A DNA stretch of 64,000 nucleotides from Acidobacteriota bacterium (GTDB lineage Bacteria > Acidobacteriota > Terriglobia > Acidiferrales > UBA7541): positions 371,911-435,910 of the forward strand of contig JABCZF010000001.1 in the NCBI GenBank assembly GCA_013289825.1. The letters run 5' to 3'. The notes below the pieces were generated by a model that saw only the letters and a list, made by a program, of their open reading frames with translations, did no database searches and was not told the origin of the DNA. Made by a program: the position numbers and the translations under genes. Below, in pieces: positions 7,855 through 17,186 of the stretch. Position 1 is the first letter of the stretch. Every line of letters starts with the position of its first letter.

Positions 7855-10065
7855 ATGCTCGAGAACAAGCCCACCGTGAAAGCCCGGTTTGGCCCCTACA
7901 CACTGGACCTGAGTTCCGGAGAGTTGCACAAGCACAGCACCAAGCTGCGGCTGGGGGAACAACCATTTCAGATTTTGAGTTTGTTGATTGAGAGGCGAGG
8001 GCAGGTAGTGAACCGGGAGGAGTTCCACAAGCAGCTGTGGCCGAGCGATACGTTTGTGGACTTCGAGCACGGATTAAACTCCGCGATCCGGCGATTGCGG
8101 GAAACGCTTGGGGATACTCAGGAGGAACCGCGGTGGGTGGAGACGATACCGCGGAGGGGGTACCGGTTTATCGGCGGAGTGGAGTGGCAGGCGGAGGAAA
8201 GCGGCGGGAAGACAGGGGCGAATGGGGCGCCGATTGAAGCTCTGCCGCGCCCCAAATACCGGTTCGTCGGCGAAATCGCATCTCAGGCACATTCTGCGGT
8301 TCCAGCCGAACCAAGTCACCGCAAGCACACTCGCCCAAGGTGGCAAGCGATGGCGGCAGGTCTCCTCGGCATCCTGATCTGCACCCTCGCAGTCGGGTTT
8401 GCCTATCGATGGTCAGGTCCCCGCCAAACGTCCGCTGCGCTCAGTGCCTTTCCGTTCACAGCCTTGCCGGGACTTGAGATTTCTCCTGCTTTCTCCCCGG
8501 ATGGTTCGCGAATCGCCTTTGCCTGGAACGGCGATCCTGCATCAGGAGGAAAGGGCTTCGATCTGTACGTCAAGGCCATCGGCAGTGAGACTCTTCTCCG
8601 CTTGACGCACCATCCCTCGGAATGGATCAGCCCCGCTTGGTCGCCTGACGGCTCGCAGATCGCCTTCCACCGCATGGCGGGCGCCGAAACAGGTCTCTAT
8701 GTTGTGCCGGCTCTCGGCGGTCCGGAAAGAAAGCTGCGCGCTACCCGCGTGCCTTATGCGGTCGCCGCCCCGATCAGCTGGTCGCCCGACGATAAATGGA
8801 TTGGCTTCGGGGAGCCCTTGCCCGACAAGCCCGAAGATCGGATGTTCCTCCTCTCCGTTGAATCTTTGGAAACCCAGGAACTCCCTCACGATCCCAAATG
8901 CCTTCATGAGGCAACGCCCACTTTCTCAAATGCGGGCGACCGCTTGGCATACCTCTGTGTGCGCAGCACGAACGAATTCGAACTGTATTCCCTGGCACTC
9001 CCTGGCGGCGCGCCGAAACTCATTACAGCATTCTCGAATTTCCCGATAGGATTCGCGTGGTCCGCCGACGACCGTAAATTGTTGCTTGCCTTGTCCTCCG
9101 ACGGCGGACCAGATCTGCACGAGATTGTGGTCGCGGACGGTTCTAGCCGGCGGCTCGATTTTGCCGCTAATGCAAGTTGGCCTACGGTTTCACTCAAAGG
9201 CAACAAATTGGCCTACAGTGCTATTTCCGATAACATCAACATTTGGCGGCAGGATCTCCTCTATCCGCAAGCTGCCGCCGTAAAACTCCTCTCCTCTACG
9301 CGGGAGCAAGACGACGCCCAATATTCTCCCGACGGCCAGCACATTGCGTTCGGATCCAACCGCGCTGGGTCCGCGGAAATTTGGATGAGCGATGCTGACG
9401 GTAACAATTTAGTGCAGCTATCGAAGTTCAAGGGCGCCTCGGGTACCCCTCGTTGGTCACCCGACAGCAGAAAGATCGTGTTTGATTCGCACCGCTCCGG
9501 CCACTTCGCAATCTATATCGTGGATATTTCCGAACGCGCTCCCCGGAAGCTCGTCATCAACCTTCGGAAAGATGTGTCCGCACCCAACTGGTCGCGCGAT
9601 GGGAAGTGGATTTATTTTCGATCGTACGAGGTCATGGGGCACAAGATGTACCGATGCGCAGCAGCAGGTGGGGACGCTGTTCTATTATCCACGCAGCCCG
9701 ATGAAATATCGCCTCAGGAGTCTTACGATGGGGACGTCCTTTACTTTGCCGCGCGGAACGTCAACACCGGCCTGCGGATGATTCCCCTACGGCACTCCTC
9801 TACGGAGTCCGCTGTTGACGGCATACCTCCGGTGGCTAGCGAGAATCTCTGGTCCGTTGTTTCGGGAGGTATTTATTTTGTTCCTGCAGATACGCCTAGA
9901 TCCCTGTGCTACTTTGATTTCAGCTCCAGGAAGATTCGCGAGGTCTTTCATATAGAAAAGAACTTCGGCGGGGGCCTATCGGTGTCGCCCGATGGCCGCT
10001 GGCTTCTCTATTCGCAAGTCGACGAAGAAAACGGCGACATCATGATCGTCGACCATTTTAGCTAG
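7855..10065 (+). CDS. CadC-type winged-helix protein with TolB-like propeller
   Basis: A 736-residue one-component regulator. Residues 8-105 are an OmpR/CadC-type winged-helix DNA-binding domain (RFGPYTLDLSSGEL, VNREEFHKQLWP, HGLNSAIRRLRETLGD, PRRGYRFIG). A transmembrane helix lies near residue 170 (MAAGLLGILICTLAVGFAYRW). The rest is a periplasmic propeller of PD40/TolB-like repeats (FSPDGSRIAFAW, WSPDGSQIAFHR, YSPDGQHIAFGS, SPDGRWLLYSQ). Such proteins are abundant in Acidobacteria and are thought to sense an outside signal and act directly on DNA from the membrane. ATG 7855 has AGGAAGTG upstream; an in-frame TTG at 7834 is less likely. Confidence 0.9.
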   Translation: MLENKPTVKARFGPYTLDLSSGELHKHSTKLRLGEQPFQILSLLIERRGQVVNREEFHKQLWPSDTFVDFEHGLNSAIRRLRETLGDTQEEPRWVETIPRRGYRFIGGVEWQAEESGGKTGANGAPIEALPRPKYRFVGEIASQAHSAVPAEPSHRKHTRPRWQAMAAGLLGILICTLAVGFAYRWSGPRQTSAALSAFPFTALPGLEISPAFSPDGSRIAFAWNGDPASGGKGFDLYVKAIGSETLLRLTHHPSEWISPAWSPDGSQIAFHRMAGAETGLYVVPALGGPERKLRATRVPYAVAAPISWSPDDKWIGFGEPLPDKPEDRMFLLSVESLETQELPHDPKCLHEATPTFSNAGDRLAYLCVRSTNEFELYSLALPGGAPKLITAFSNFPIGFAWSADDRKLLLALSSDGGPDLHEIVVADGSSRRLDFAANASWPTVSLKGNKLAYSAISDNINIWRQDLLYPQAAAVKLLSSTREQDDAQYSPDGQHIAFGSNRAGSAEIWMSDADGNNLVQLSKFKGASGTPRWSPDSRKIVFDSHRSGHFAIYIVDISERAPRKLVINLRKDVSAPNWSRDGKWIYFRSYEVMGHKMYRCAAAGGDAVLLSTQPDEISPQESYDGDVLYFAARNVNTGLRMIPLRHSSTESAVDGIPPVASENLWSVVSGGIYFVPADTPRSLCYFDFSSRKIREVFHIEKNFGGGLSVSPDGRWLLYSQVDEENGDIMIVDHFS

Positions 10066-10068
10066 CAC

Positions 10069-10101
10069 TTTCTTCACACTTAAGGCGTGTGTCATGAAGA
10101 A
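10069..10101 (+). terminator. Imperfect hairpin after the CadC/TolB gene
   Basis: TTCTTCA-CACAC pairs with GTGTG-(TCA)-TGAAGAA around a TTAAGGC loop, four bases after the stop codon. There is no T-tract, so this is a weak call. Confidence 0.4.
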
Positions 10102-10254
10102 GATGACCTGTCGGAGGACTTGCGTTTGGTAATCGACCCACTCGGCCCATCCGGTTACCGCGGGCTACTGTTTTTAGCCACTTTTTGGGCTTCGAAGCGC
10201 TTCGCGGAACTTCACGTGGACATATTGAAAGCTCGCGATAGTAAAGGCGATAGC

Positions 10255-10318
10255 GGCAATTTCCCTTGTAAAACGAGGCCTTCAAAAAGCCTGGGGTTTA
10301 AGTCTCTCCTCTCCGCCA
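10255..10318 (+). other. tRNA-Ser-like 3' fragment in intergenic DNA
   Basis: In this otherwise gene-free stretch (10102-10425), bases 10291-10318 resemble the T-arm, acceptor strand and GCCA end of the tRNA-Ser at 24223, with about 22 of 28 positions matching if one gap is allowed. Upstream CTTGTAAAAC resembles the anticodon loop, and AGGC/GCCT could be a long variable arm. No 5' half that could pair with the acceptor strand was found, so it is not a working tRNA. Confidence 0.3.
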
Positions 10319-10425
10319 TAGTTGAATTCCCCAATAAAAATGCGGCGATTTGTGCCGTGGCTCGCCAACGCTCCGGCGGAGACCAGGATCGCAGAGCAGA
10401 TGCGAAGAGCGCGCATTTCAACCTC

Positions 10426-12114
10426 CTACCAAAACACCGCGTACAATGCCGCCAGTGCGCCGCAGACGATCAGCGTGCCCGCTAAGAATCCCTTCGATAC
10501 TTTGAACATGGAGGCATCCACCGCCAACGAGGTTCCATCGGAGCTTTCGCCGCCCGGGGCGGCCGGCCTTTTCCCAAGCAGGCTGATGACCACCATCCCG
10601 AACACGCAGAAAATAAAGACGATCTCCATCCGATCCAAAAAAGGAATCTCGTAAACACCTGTGTCATTGGCCTTGGCAAAGCCGCTGGAGGCGAGTCCAG
10701 AAAGGTCTATGAAGTTTGGAACAAATTTCAGCAAACAGGAGCACGCGAATCCACCGATGGTGGCAAAGAGCGCCGCGTTTGAAGTCGTCCGTTTCCAGAA
10801 AAAGCCCAGGATGAACATCGCGAAAATCCCGGGACTCACAAAACCCGTGTATTCCTGGATGTATTGAAATCCGCCTTTTGCACCGATGCCCATCCTCGGA
10901 GCGAGGAATACCGCGACAGCCATTGCGACGACGATCGCGAATTTGCCTATCCAGACGACTTTCTTCTCGTCGACCCCCGGGTGCAGATACGGCTTGTAGA
11001 TATCGAGCGTGAAGATGGTGGAAATGCTGTTGGCTTTTCCGGCGAGAGAGGCGACCACCGCCGCGGTGAGCGCAGCGAACGCCAGGCCTTTTAGACCGGT
11101 CGGCAGCAGGTTCAGCAACACGGGATAGGCCTGGTCGGGTTGCACCTGGCCACCCAGAAGCAACTCGCTTTGAAAGCTTCCCTGCCGATACAACACATAA
11201 GCGGCGATGCCCGGCAGCACGACGATCACGGGCATTAGCAATTTCAGGAAGGCGGCGAACAGCAGACCGGCGCGCGCCGTGGGAAGGCTGGCCCCGAGCG
11301 CTCGCTGGGTGATGTATTGATTGCAGCCCCAGTAGCTCAGATGCGAGATCCACATTCCCCCGATCAAGACCGTCAATCCCGGCAGATCCAAGTAGTTGGG
11401 ATTGTCCCTTTTCAGGATCATGTGAAAATGATCGCCCGCGTGTTCCCGCAACAGGTTGAATCCGTTCACGACTCCGGTTGTGCCGAATTTTCCCGAAACC
11501 AAATTCAGCGCGAGGTAGGTTGTCACCAAGCCGCCGAGCGCGAGAAAGAATACCTGAATCACATCGGTGTAACCGATGACCTTCATTCCGCCGAGGGTGA
11601 TGATCACGGCGAAAATCGCTAGCGCATACATGCAGGTTCCAGGATCGATTCCGGAGATCCCGTGGACCGCGAGCCCGCCGAGGTAAAGAATGGAGGTGAG
11701 GTTCACCACCACGTAGAGCAATAACCAAAAGACCGCCATGATCATCGCCACCGTTCCGTTGTAGCGCTGCCGCAAAAACTGCGGCATGGTGTAGATCTTA
11801 TTTTTCAGATACACCGGCATGAAGAACACGGCCACGATGAGGAGCGTGGCCGCCGCGAGCCATTCGTAGGTCGCGATGCCCAAACCCATCTTGAAACCGG
11901 AACCGCTCATGCCAATCATCTGTTCGGCAGAGATGTTTGAAGCGATGAGGGAGGCGCCGATGGCCCACCAAGTCAGGGCGCCCTCGGCTAGAAAATAGTC
12001 AGTCGAGGAAACCGCGGCGGCCCTTTTTTTCGTGTAGATCCAATACCCGTAGGCGGCGACGGTTAGGAAATAGACGAGAAAGACAACGTAATCAGGGGAG
12101 TGGAGTGTATTCAT
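10426..12114 (-). CDS. Sodium:solute symporter, SGLT-like
   Basis: About 562 residues with some fourteen hydrophobic helices, typical of the SSS family that couples sodium entry to uptake of sugars or similar solutes. Recognisable stretches include STDYFLAEGALTWWAIGASL, ASNISAEQMIGMSGSGF and YTMPQFLRQRYN near the N-terminus, a GMWISHLSYWGCNQYITQR helix in the middle, and LAGKANSISTIFTLDIY later; this layout resembles vSGLT-like galactose/glucose transporters. ATG 12114 is taken as the start because it begins the first helix, although its ribosome site is weak. It is the last gene of a same-strand run with GH3 beta-glucosidase, aldo/keto reductase and a GlcG/HbpS-like protein, consistent with import of sugars released by the glucosidase. 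Confidence 0.9.
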   Translation of the reverse strand: MNTLHSPDYVVFLVYFLTVAAYGYWIYTKKRAAAVSSTDYFLAEGALTWWAIGASLIASNISAEQMIGMSGSGFKMGLGIATYEWLAAATLLIVAVFFMPVYLKNKIYTMPQFLRQRYNGTVAMIMAVFWLLLYVVVNLTSILYLGGLAVHGISGIDPGTCMYALAIFAVIITLGGMKVIGYTDVIQVFFLALGGLVTTYLALNLVSGKFGTTGVVNGFNLLREHAGDHFHMILKRDNPNYLDLPGLTVLIGGMWISHLSYWGCNQYITQRALGASLPTARAGLLFAAFLKLLMPVIVVLPGIAAYVLYRQGSFQSELLLGGQVQPDQAYPVLLNLLPTGLKGLAFAALTAAVVASLAGKANSISTIFTLDIYKPYLHPGVDEKKVVWIGKFAIVVAMAVAVFLAPRMGIGAKGGFQYIQEYTGFVSPGIFAMFILGFFWKRTTSNAALFATIGGFACSCLLKFVPNFIDLSGLASSGFAKANDTGVYEIPFLDRMEIVFIFCVFGMVVISLLGKRPAAPGGESSDGTSLAVDASMFKVSKGFLAGTLIVCGALAALYAVFW

Positions 12115-12270
12115 AGGGTAAAGTGGGTTGCTCCTCAATCCAGCGGTTGAGAATGGAATAAGACGGCTGGTGAATCGACAGCGGCACGCGGTACGACTTC
12201 GCAGCGGCGATAGGGCATAGAACCGTAGCGCGAGGGCGCCCGAGCGTAGGGAACGGGAAAGGCCATGTCT

Positions 12271-12690
12271 TTAATCCAATGTTGCGAGAATAGCGTTGAC
12301 GCCAATTTCGGCAATTTCGAGATCTTCCACGCCCGTGAGTCCGCTGACCGCGACAGAGCCAACACATTCGTCTCGATAAAAAACGGGGGCCCCACCGTCC
12401 CAGCCGAGATAGCGGACGTCGCCGTGATAATGAACGTCCCAACCCTCAGCGAGCGCGGCGCGCCCCAAAGCGCCGCTGGGCTGACGGAGGCGCGATGATG
12501 TGAATACCTTATTGGCTGCTATTCCTGCGGACGGCAGCGAGGCGCTATCCATACGCAGAAGCGCGATCAACTCGCCGTGCCTGTCACCGACGGCGATGGA
12601 GCCCACTTTGTTTCGCCGCCTAAGCTCGGCTGCGCAGGCTTCAATAGCGAGACGCGCTTCTGCCTCACCAAGTTCGAGATGTGATTGCAT
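12271..12690 (-). CDS. GlcG/HbpS-family (DUF336) protein
   Basis: A 139-residue protein of the GlcG/HbpS fold, recognised from LEAGEAR-like N-terminal helix (LELGEAEARLAIEACAAEL), the strand IAVGDRHGELIALLRMD, the helix NKVFTSS and the C-terminal GGAPVFYRDECVGSVAVSG. HbpS binds haem and senses redox state in Streptomyces; GlcG is of unknown role in glycolate operons. The internal ATG 12690 is preferred to upstream frame positions because it begins the conserved helix and has a G-rich site before it. Its place between aldo/keto reductase and symporter suggests an accessory metabolic role rather than regulation. Confidence 0.83.
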   Translation of the reverse strand: MQSHLELGEAEARLAIEACAAELRRRNKVGSIAVGDRHGELIALLRMDSASLPSAGIAANKVFTSSRLRQPSGALGRAALAEGWDVHYHGDVRYLGWDGGAPVFYRDECVGSVAVSGLTGVEDLEIAEIGVNAILATLD

Positions 12691-12900
12691 TTTACGTTGC
12701 CCCCGCGCTGAGGATCGTTCCAAGATTGTTTACCAAAACGGACCAGCAACATCGTTCGACTCGCCCCAGCGGACTGTTGGGATCCATGCGGTGGCATTGT
12801 CGGTAGCTATATAACCCGGCGTAGTTGCGTCGATGTTAATTCTTTTGATATTCATTCCTTTCCCCGCACCTTGGCAAAAAATCATCAGAGGAGCATTCAG

Positions 12901-13872
12901 CTAATCAGACCAGGGCGTCGGCTTGCGGTCCCAACGATGACGTTTCAACTCCCGAAGGAGATCCGGAGGGAGCGGGCCCTGGTCGCTCAAAGCGATGTTT
13001 TCGCGGACATGTTCCAATTTCCTCATGCCCACAATCGTCGTGCTCACCGCAGGATGAGAAAGCACGAAGCGCAGCGCCATCTGCGGCAGTGACATTCCTC
13101 GCGGCAGAATTTGTTTGAGTTGGTCCACGCGTTCCAAGGTATTGGCTAGATTCTCGGGATTGAAGTAGCGCGAGCGCCAGTCGCTGGCCGGAAATTTCGT
13201 GTCCTTGGTCATCTTCCCACCGAGGCTGCCTTCGTCGAGCGCCACCCTGACGATGACTCCGACGTTCAACTCCTGGCACGCGGGAAATAATTCGTCCTCG
13301 GGTGATTGGTCGAAGATGCTGTAGATGACTTGCACGGAATCCACGAGGCCAGTCCGCATCGCCTTGATTCCGTTTTCCGGTTCCCAGCGGTTCAGGCTCA
13401 ACCCAAAAAAGCGAATGACTCCATCCTGCTTCAACTTCTGTACTGTGTTGCGGAAATCAGCCTCATCGGCCCAATGATCGGACCACACATGGAACTGAAG
13501 CAGGTCGATCGAATCAGTGCCGATATTTTTGCGAATAAGATCGGCGTACTTGAAAACGTGCTGCGGAGGAAACACTTCACTGTACTTATATTTCGACAGC
13601 GCGGGCCAACGTTCGTTCATGGGCGGAATTTTAGATGCGGCATAGAGGCGTTTTTCGCGATTCATGCCGATGATCTGCCCGAGCAGGCTATCGCTTTTGC
13701 CTTCTCCATAGGCCCAGGCGGAGTCGAAGAAATTGCAGCCGAGCTTCACCGCAAGTTGGAGCGCCGCCAGGGACTCGCTATCCTCCGATCCACTCCACCC
13801 GCCCATGCCCCATAATCCGTGCGCGATTTGCCCAACTTCAAATCCAGGGCGACCGATCTTGCGATATTTCAT
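12901..13872 (-). CDS. Aldo/keto reductase
   Basis: A 323-residue NAD(P)H-dependent oxidoreductase of the aldo/keto reductase family with a TIM-barrel fold. The N-terminus MKYRKIGRPGFEVGQIAHGLWGMGG is typical, and the catalytic tetrad is visible as D and Y in FFDSAWAYGEG, K in AASK and H in LLQFHVW. The cofactor-binding C-terminus is seen in SLPQMALRFVLSHPAVSTTIVGM. The start at 13872 has AGGA about ten bases upstream. In this neighbourhood it probably reduces or oxidises a sugar or sugar-derived carbonyl compound. Confidence 0.92.
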   Translation of the reverse strand: MKYRKIGRPGFEVGQIAHGLWGMGGWSGSEDSESLAALQLAVKLGCNFFDSAWAYGEGKSDSLLGQIIGMNREKRLYAASKIPPMNERWPALSKYKYSEVFPPQHVFKYADLIRKNIGTDSIDLLQFHVWSDHWADEADFRNTVQKLKQDGVIRFFGLSLNRWEPENGIKAMRTGLVDSVQVIYSIFDQSPEDELFPACQELNVGVIVRVALDEGSLGGKMTKDTKFPASDWRSRYFNPENLANTLERVDQLKQILPRGMSLPQMALRFVLSHPAVSTTIVGMRKLEHVRENIALSDQGPLPPDLLRELKRHRWDRKPTPWSD

Positions 13873-14136
13873 TGGCCGTTCCTATAAAAAGATTCGTGTG
13901 AGGCTGATTTGTAAACGCGGATGCTCCAACATGTGCCGCTCGCGCCGCCACCTCCGGTACGGACCTTCAAACCCGGGTCGTTTGCAACCGGCGCGAATCG
14001 CACGACTTGTAATAAGTAGCGATTTGCGACTTCGCTGAGAATGCGCCGGACCCTCTTCGTTGACATGGAGTGGCGATGCCATTCGGTGGGCGAGACGTGG
14101 CGAGGACAGCTACGCAAATGAATTGTCAAAGACTGG

Positions 14137-16449
14137 CTACTTTGTAATGACGAAATCTGCACTCTCGCCCTCCGCGGAGTTGGGGCCGATCCACACGGTG
14201 GCTTGTGCCGGCTCCACTAGGTTTTGCATATCGATGTTCCAGAATGCAAGTTCATCGCGTCCCAGGGTGAATTCGACCCGCTGTGATTGTCCTGGCGAGA
14301 GAGTAAGCCTTCGAAATCCCTCCAGTTGTCTCACGGGAAGAGCGACGCTCGTTCCCCGAAGGCAGATGTAGAGTTCTACAATTTCATCGCTAGCGCGCGA
14401 TCCAGCATTCCTTACCGTGGTGGACACATGCAGCGGTTGCCCGGTCTTCTCGTTGAGCGCGCCAGCACTCAACCGGGATGTGCTCAGTTCCAAAGGAGAG
14501 TAACTAAATTGGGTGTAACTGAGTCCGTAACCAAACGGAAAGAGCGCCGCATTCTCTTCGTCCACGTACCGCGAATGGTATTTTTCGTGATTGTTGGCCG
14601 GTGGACGACTGAGATCAACGCCACCAGCAGGACGGCCGGTATTCATTGCATCATAGTAGAGGGGTTCTTGGCCCACGCTGCGAGGCATCGAAACGGTAAG
14701 CTTCCCGCTCGGACTCACATCGCCAAAAAGTGTTCGTACGAGTGCTGGTCCCGCTTGCACTCCTGGAAACCAACCTTGCAAAATCGCCGGTACGTGACTC
14801 GCGGCCCAGTGGAGGGTCAGTGGCCGGCCACTGAAAACAATCAAGACCACGGGTTTTCCCGCCGCGGCCACTGCTTCCAAAAGCTGTTGTTGGTTTCCTG
14901 GCAGACCGAGATGGGCTCGGGAAGCTGCCTCGGCGGTCATCCACAAGGAGTCTTCTCCTAGAGCCATCAAGACAGCGTCAGCCTGCTTGGCCGCCGCAAC
15001 GGCTTCTCGAAAGCCGTTATCTTCGGCAGTTAGAATCTCCGTGCCTTTGGCGTAGAGCACTCGCCCGCTTGATTGCTGCACGCGCGAGGTCAGGGCTGTC
15101 CGCAACGTCACTACGTCTGCCGCATCACCCCTTGCGCGCCACGGACCAAGCATATCGGAGGCACTATCGGCTAGAGGGCCGATGAGGGCGATGGTGTGGA
15201 CGTCCGGACCAAATGGGAGGGGCGGCTTCCCTCCCGCGTTACCGTTCTTCAGAAGCACAAAGGAACGTTCCGCAACGGTGCGGGCGAACTCCACGTCGGC
15301 AGGATTGACTTGAGGCTTGCCGCCGCTTGCCGCTTCGGGAGTATAGGGATGATCGAATAATCCTAGCGCGAATTTTATACGGAGCATACGACGCGCAGCT
15401 TGATCCACGGCGGCTTCCGGCACGTCTCCTGACTGCACCAGTTCCGCCAAATAGCGGGAATACTCGTTGCCTTCAAGATCCACGTCGAGGCCCGCGAGAA
15501 TCGCTTTGCGCGCCGCTGTTTTGCCGTCCACGGCAATGCCGTGGGCGATCGTTTCCCGCACTGATCCATAGTCGCTGATCACCACTCCCTCAAATCCCCA
15601 CTCTTGGCGAAGGATGTGCGTCAGCGTAAACCGATTGGAAGTAGCGGGCACGCCGTTTAGGGTATTAAAGGCGCTCATGACCGACCCGCCGCCAGCTTCC
15701 ACGGCGGCGTAGAAGGGTGGCAGATAGACTTGACGCAACATGCGTTCGGACATGTCCACCGAGTTGTAATCTCGCCCCGCTTCGCCGGCTCCGTAGCCAA
15801 CGAAATGCTTCATGCAGGCCAGCATGGATTCCGGATCGTCCAGGCGAGCGCCTTGATATCCGTGCACGTAAGCAATGGCCATGGCGGAGCCCAGGTATCG
15901 ATCCTCTCCGGCTCCTTCCACGATGCGTCCCCAGCGGGCATCGCGCGCGATATCAACCATGGGCGAATATGTCCAGCGAATACCTTCTTTGGTGGCTTCT
16001 TTGGCAGCGAGGCGCGAAGCTCTTTCCACCAGCGTGGGATCCCAGGTCGAGGCCATGGCCAGCGGTACAGGGAAAATGGTGCGGTATCCGTGAATTACGT
16101 CCAACGCGAAGACCAGTGGAATGTGCAGCCGGGAGTTTTCGACGGCCAGCTTTTGCAAGGAATTGGTCTCGGCCGCTCCCGTAATGTTCTCGAAGGAGCC
16201 CACCCGGCCCTGGGCGGCCTGTTCGCGATAGTCGGCATGGGGCGAACCAGGTCCCGTGGAACTATCGGCGAAGTGAACGGTTTGTCCGATCTTTTCTTCC
16301 AGTGTCATTTGGCCGAGCAATCGGCTGACGCGCTGCTCGATTGCGGTATCGTCCAACCGCTGCGGAGACTGCGCCCTGACCAAACCGTAGGGCCACGCGG
16401 AAGCAACAGTCAGAAGTAAAATACGAACCGAACACATTTTGGACGCCAT
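14137..16449 (-). CDS. Glycoside hydrolase family 3 beta-glucosidase
   Basis: A roughly 770-residue secreted enzyme that removes terminal beta-linked glucose or xylose from oligosaccharides. ATG 16449 (AGAAGGA upstream) is chosen because a signal peptide follows (KMCSVRILLLTVASAWPYGLV). The N-terminal barrel has LLGQMTLEEKIGQ and the KHFVGYG motif; the nucleophile aspartate is in GVVISDYGS. The second domain has RSFVLLKNG and SGRPLTLHW, and the C-terminus carries the fibronectin-III-like domain (VSTTVRNAGSRASDEIVELYI, GFRRLTLSPGQSQRVEF). Domain order and length match BglX-type enzymes. It heads the same-strand carbohydrate block. Confidence 0.94.
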   Translation of the reverse strand: MASKMCSVRILLLTVASAWPYGLVRAQSPQRLDDTAIEQRVSRLLGQMTLEEKIGQTVHFADSSTGPGSPHADYREQAAQGRVGSFENITGAAETNSLQKLAVENSRLHIPLVFALDVIHGYRTIFPVPLAMASTWDPTLVERASRLAAKEATKEGIRWTYSPMVDIARDARWGRIVEGAGEDRYLGSAMAIAYVHGYQGARLDDPESMLACMKHFVGYGAGEAGRDYNSVDMSERMLRQVYLPPFYAAVEAGGGSVMSAFNTLNGVPATSNRFTLTHILRQEWGFEGVVISDYGSVRETIAHGIAVDGKTAARKAILAGLDVDLEGNEYSRYLAELVQSGDVPEAAVDQAARRMLRIKFALGLFDHPYTPEAASGGKPQVNPADVEFARTVAERSFVLLKNGNAGGKPPLPFGPDVHTIALIGPLADSASDMLGPWRARGDAADVVTLRTALTSRVQQSSGRVLYAKGTEILTAEDNGFREAVAAAKQADAVLMALGEDSLWMTAEAASRAHLGLPGNQQQLLEAVAAAGKPVVLIVFSGRPLTLHWAASHVPAILQGWFPGVQAGPALVRTLFGDVSPSGKLTVSMPRSVGQEPLYYDAMNTGRPAGGVDLSRPPANNHEKYHSRYVDEENAALFPFGYGLSYTQFSYSPLELSTSRLSAGALNEKTGQPLHVSTTVRNAGSRASDEIVELYICLRGTSVALPVRQLEGFRRLTLSPGQSQRVEFTLGRDELAFWNIDMQNLVEPAQATVWIGPNSAEGESADFVITK

Positions 16450-16747
16450 GTTCCTTCTCCGTCTCCTCATCCGGGCTGCCTCGGTCAGGCAGACACTGTT
16501 TTCACATGCGCGTGCCTGCTACGGTGTCGCATCGACCCTCCAGAAAAACGCCCTCTATCAGGGCAGATGCTAATAGAAAACCGGTATTCTAGCAATAATT
16601 AAGTGATGTGAAGCGATGTAGGCCAGAGAACTGGCGCACGCGCGTGGTCGGCCCGCGTGATTTCCAGTCCGAAGGTGCCTTCGAGAATAATTTTGCGACC
16701 CCAGTACCGGCGGAGAAACATATGCGGATTTCTGGGGAGTCAGTGCC
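16450..16747. other. Intergenic, upstream of the GH3 gene
   Basis: About 300 bases. The minus strand at 16600-16720 reads RRYWGRKIILEGTFGLEIT and further coding-like residues before a stop, which may be the end of a lost gene, but the family was not recognised. Confidence 0.3.
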
Positions 16748-17134
16748 GTGGCGCTGAGACGGGCCGCAGTTGTTCACGCGGCTCGGAGAGCCGGTTGCGT
16801 GTGGGTCAAGTGTGCAGGCGCGTTTAGCGGCGGAACACTGTTGAAAACCGAGTTCTCGACGAAGCTGCAGGATGCGGGAGTCAACGCAACTGCCTACGCC
16901 GCGAAACTGCCCGGCGGCCGGACATCGATGATCATTCTGAACAAGAACGCGATAGCGGACCTTGAGGGAGAACTCGATTTCCGTCGCGGCGTCAGCGGAG
17001 CGGTCGAAACCGAAATATTGCGCGCGCCGGCACTAGACAGCCGCGAAGCGCACTTCACAAAGTCAACGAAGACCGACTCGCTCAGGCAGGGCAGGTGCTC
17101 CGCCATTGTGCCCCGTGCAACGGGAGTGATTTAA
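16748..17134 (+). pseudogene. GH79-type glycosidase C-terminal remnant
   Basis: The frame encodes NATAYAAKLPGGRTSMIILN, then ELDFRRGVSGAVETEILRAP, ALDSREAHF and a last strand SAIVPRATGVI. This is the beta-sandwich C-terminus seen in acidobacterial GH79-like (glucuronidase-type) proteins. The catalytic barrel, several hundred residues, is absent, and the N-terminal 15 residues look unrelated. No proper start or ribosome site is seen. It is best read as the tail of a deleted gene. Confidence 0.5.
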
Positions 17135-17186
17135 TTGATTCGCGTAGTTCACAAGCAAGCGGTGACCACCCCTGATAGTTTCCATT

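Noticed and set aside
16589..16777. Minus-strand frame with ILEGTFGLEITRADHAR
   Set aside because: Looks coding-like in one frame but the family could not be named and there is no start.
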